NCBI GenBank assembly: GCA_026416775.1
Contig: JAOAEN010000034.1
Span: 2,082 to 9,329 of the forward strand
DNA length: 7,248 nucleotides
Origin: Dehalococcoidales bacterium
Lineage (GTDB): Bacteria > Chloroflexota > Dehalococcoidia > Dehalococcoidales > RBG-16-60-22
Direction of reading: 5' to 3'
Every line of letters starts with the position of its first letter. Position 1 is the stretch's first letter. Positions 6,836-7,248 of the stretch are shown here, piece after piece. The notes below the pieces were generated by a model. That model ran no database searches. It was not told the DNA's origin and was given only the letters and a program-made list of their open reading frames with translations. The position numbers and the translations under genes were made by a program.

Positions 6836-6864
6836 TGGACATCCCTAGAGCGAGGTATTATAAT
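6836..6864 (+). promoter_or_regulatory. Strong sigma70-type promoter for hpt
   Basis: TGGACA (6836-6841, 5 of 6 consensus) and TATAAT (6859-6864, 6 of 6) are separated by 17 nt, the optimal spacing. Transcription would start near 6870-6872, only about 5 nt before ATG 6876, so the mRNA would be almost leaderless. The promoter begins 12 nt after the DUF169 stop and marks a separate transcription unit. Confidence 0.7.
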
Positions 6865-6875
6865 TGCCTCTGGCA

Positions 6876-7248
6876 ATGAAGATGCCCGACGGTGCCCGCG
6901 TGCTTGTCTCCCGTGAGATGGTCGCCTCTGCAGTAATGCGCCTTGCGAGCGAGATAGCAAACGACTACCGCGACAGGAACCCGCTGCTCATCGGCATCCT
7001 CAAGGGCTCTTTTGTCTTCATGGCGGACCTCGTGCGTCACCTCGATTTTCCGCTTGAGGTGGACTTCATCCGCCTGGCAAGCTACGGTAGCGGTACCGAA
7101 AGCTCCGGGCACGTGCGCGTCATCCACGGGCTGAAAACGCGGGTGCGCGGCCGTCACGTCCTCATCGTTGAGGACATCATTGATGCCGGCTATACCGTGG
7201 CATTTCTCACCGAATATCTCAGGAAGAAAAAGCCGGCTTCACTCAGGC
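6876..7248 (+). CDS. hpt: Hypoxanthine phosphoribosyltransferase (3' end cut by window)
   Basis: This purine-salvage enzyme makes IMP or GMP from hypoxanthine or guanine and PRPP in the cytoplasm. The 124 visible codons show the family landmarks in order: GILKGSFVFMADLVR (about 40-54), the flexible-loop region SYGSGTESSG (about 69-78) and the PRPP-binding motif VLIVEDIIDAGYT, with its paired acidic residues, at about 95-107. The C-terminal third is outside the window. Possible starts are TTG 6864, ATG 6876 and ATG 6882, all after an in-frame TAA at 6861. TTG 6864 has GAGG 8 nt upstream, but both overlap or precede the predicted transcription start, so ATG 6876 is preferred. It is not obviously linked to the accessory genes upstream. 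Confidence 0.92.
   Translation, partial: MKMPDGARVLVSREMVASAVMRLASEIANDYRDRNPLLIGILKGSFVFMADLVRHLDFPLEVDFIRLASYGSGTESSGHVRVIHGLKTRVRGRHVLIVEDIIDAGYTVAFLTEYLRKKKPASLR

Overview
The window is GC-rich, densely coded bacterial DNA, probably from an anaerobe. The signs are a HypB-type nickel GTPase, a polyferredoxin-like protein, a DUF169 protein and a gene that needs selenocysteine decoding. A Dehalococcoidia-like (Chloroflexota) or other anaerobic metagenome lineage would fit, but no marker gene in the window settles the taxon. There are no rRNA, tRNA, CRISPR or mobile-element signals.

Layout: (1) bases 2-1724, plus strand, hold the 3' part of hypB followed by a winged-helix, cysteine-rich, 2x[4Fe-4S] protein. 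A strong hairpin (1741-1766) lies between this unit and the convergent minus-strand unit. (2) Bases 1794-4605, minus strand, hold a short-chain dehydrogenase followed 40 nt downstream by a UGSC-family protein. (3) Bases 4606-5048 are a divergent intergenic region with a candidate promoter on each strand and a 31-bp nested inverted repeat at the minus-strand promoter. (4) Bases 5049-6824, plus strand, hold two paralogous cupins and a DUF169 protein in one tight run. (5) A good sigma70-type promoter at 6836-6864 begins a separate unit with hypoxanthine phosphoribosyltransferase, cut by the window end.

The main result is that two apparent minus-strand ORFs, 3605-3234 and 3224-1794, are one gene. 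They share a frame and are separated by a single UGA codon (3236-3234). A bacterial SECIS-like hairpin follows that UGA at once: a lower stem of 5 bp, an upper stem of 6 bp and a GGUC apical loop 17 nt after the UGA, very like the E. coli fdhF element. The UGA sits where UGSC-family proteins carry selenocysteine or cysteine, here as Sec-Pro-Gly-Cys. The product is a 603-residue selenoprotein with Sec at residue 124. A standard gene caller would split it in two.

The selenoprotein, its SDR neighbour and the divergent cupin-cupin-DUF169 run may form one functional locus: a redox selenoprotein, an NAD(P)-dependent oxidoreductase and small metal-binding-type cupins. This grouping is inferred from position, and no substrate can be read from the sequence.
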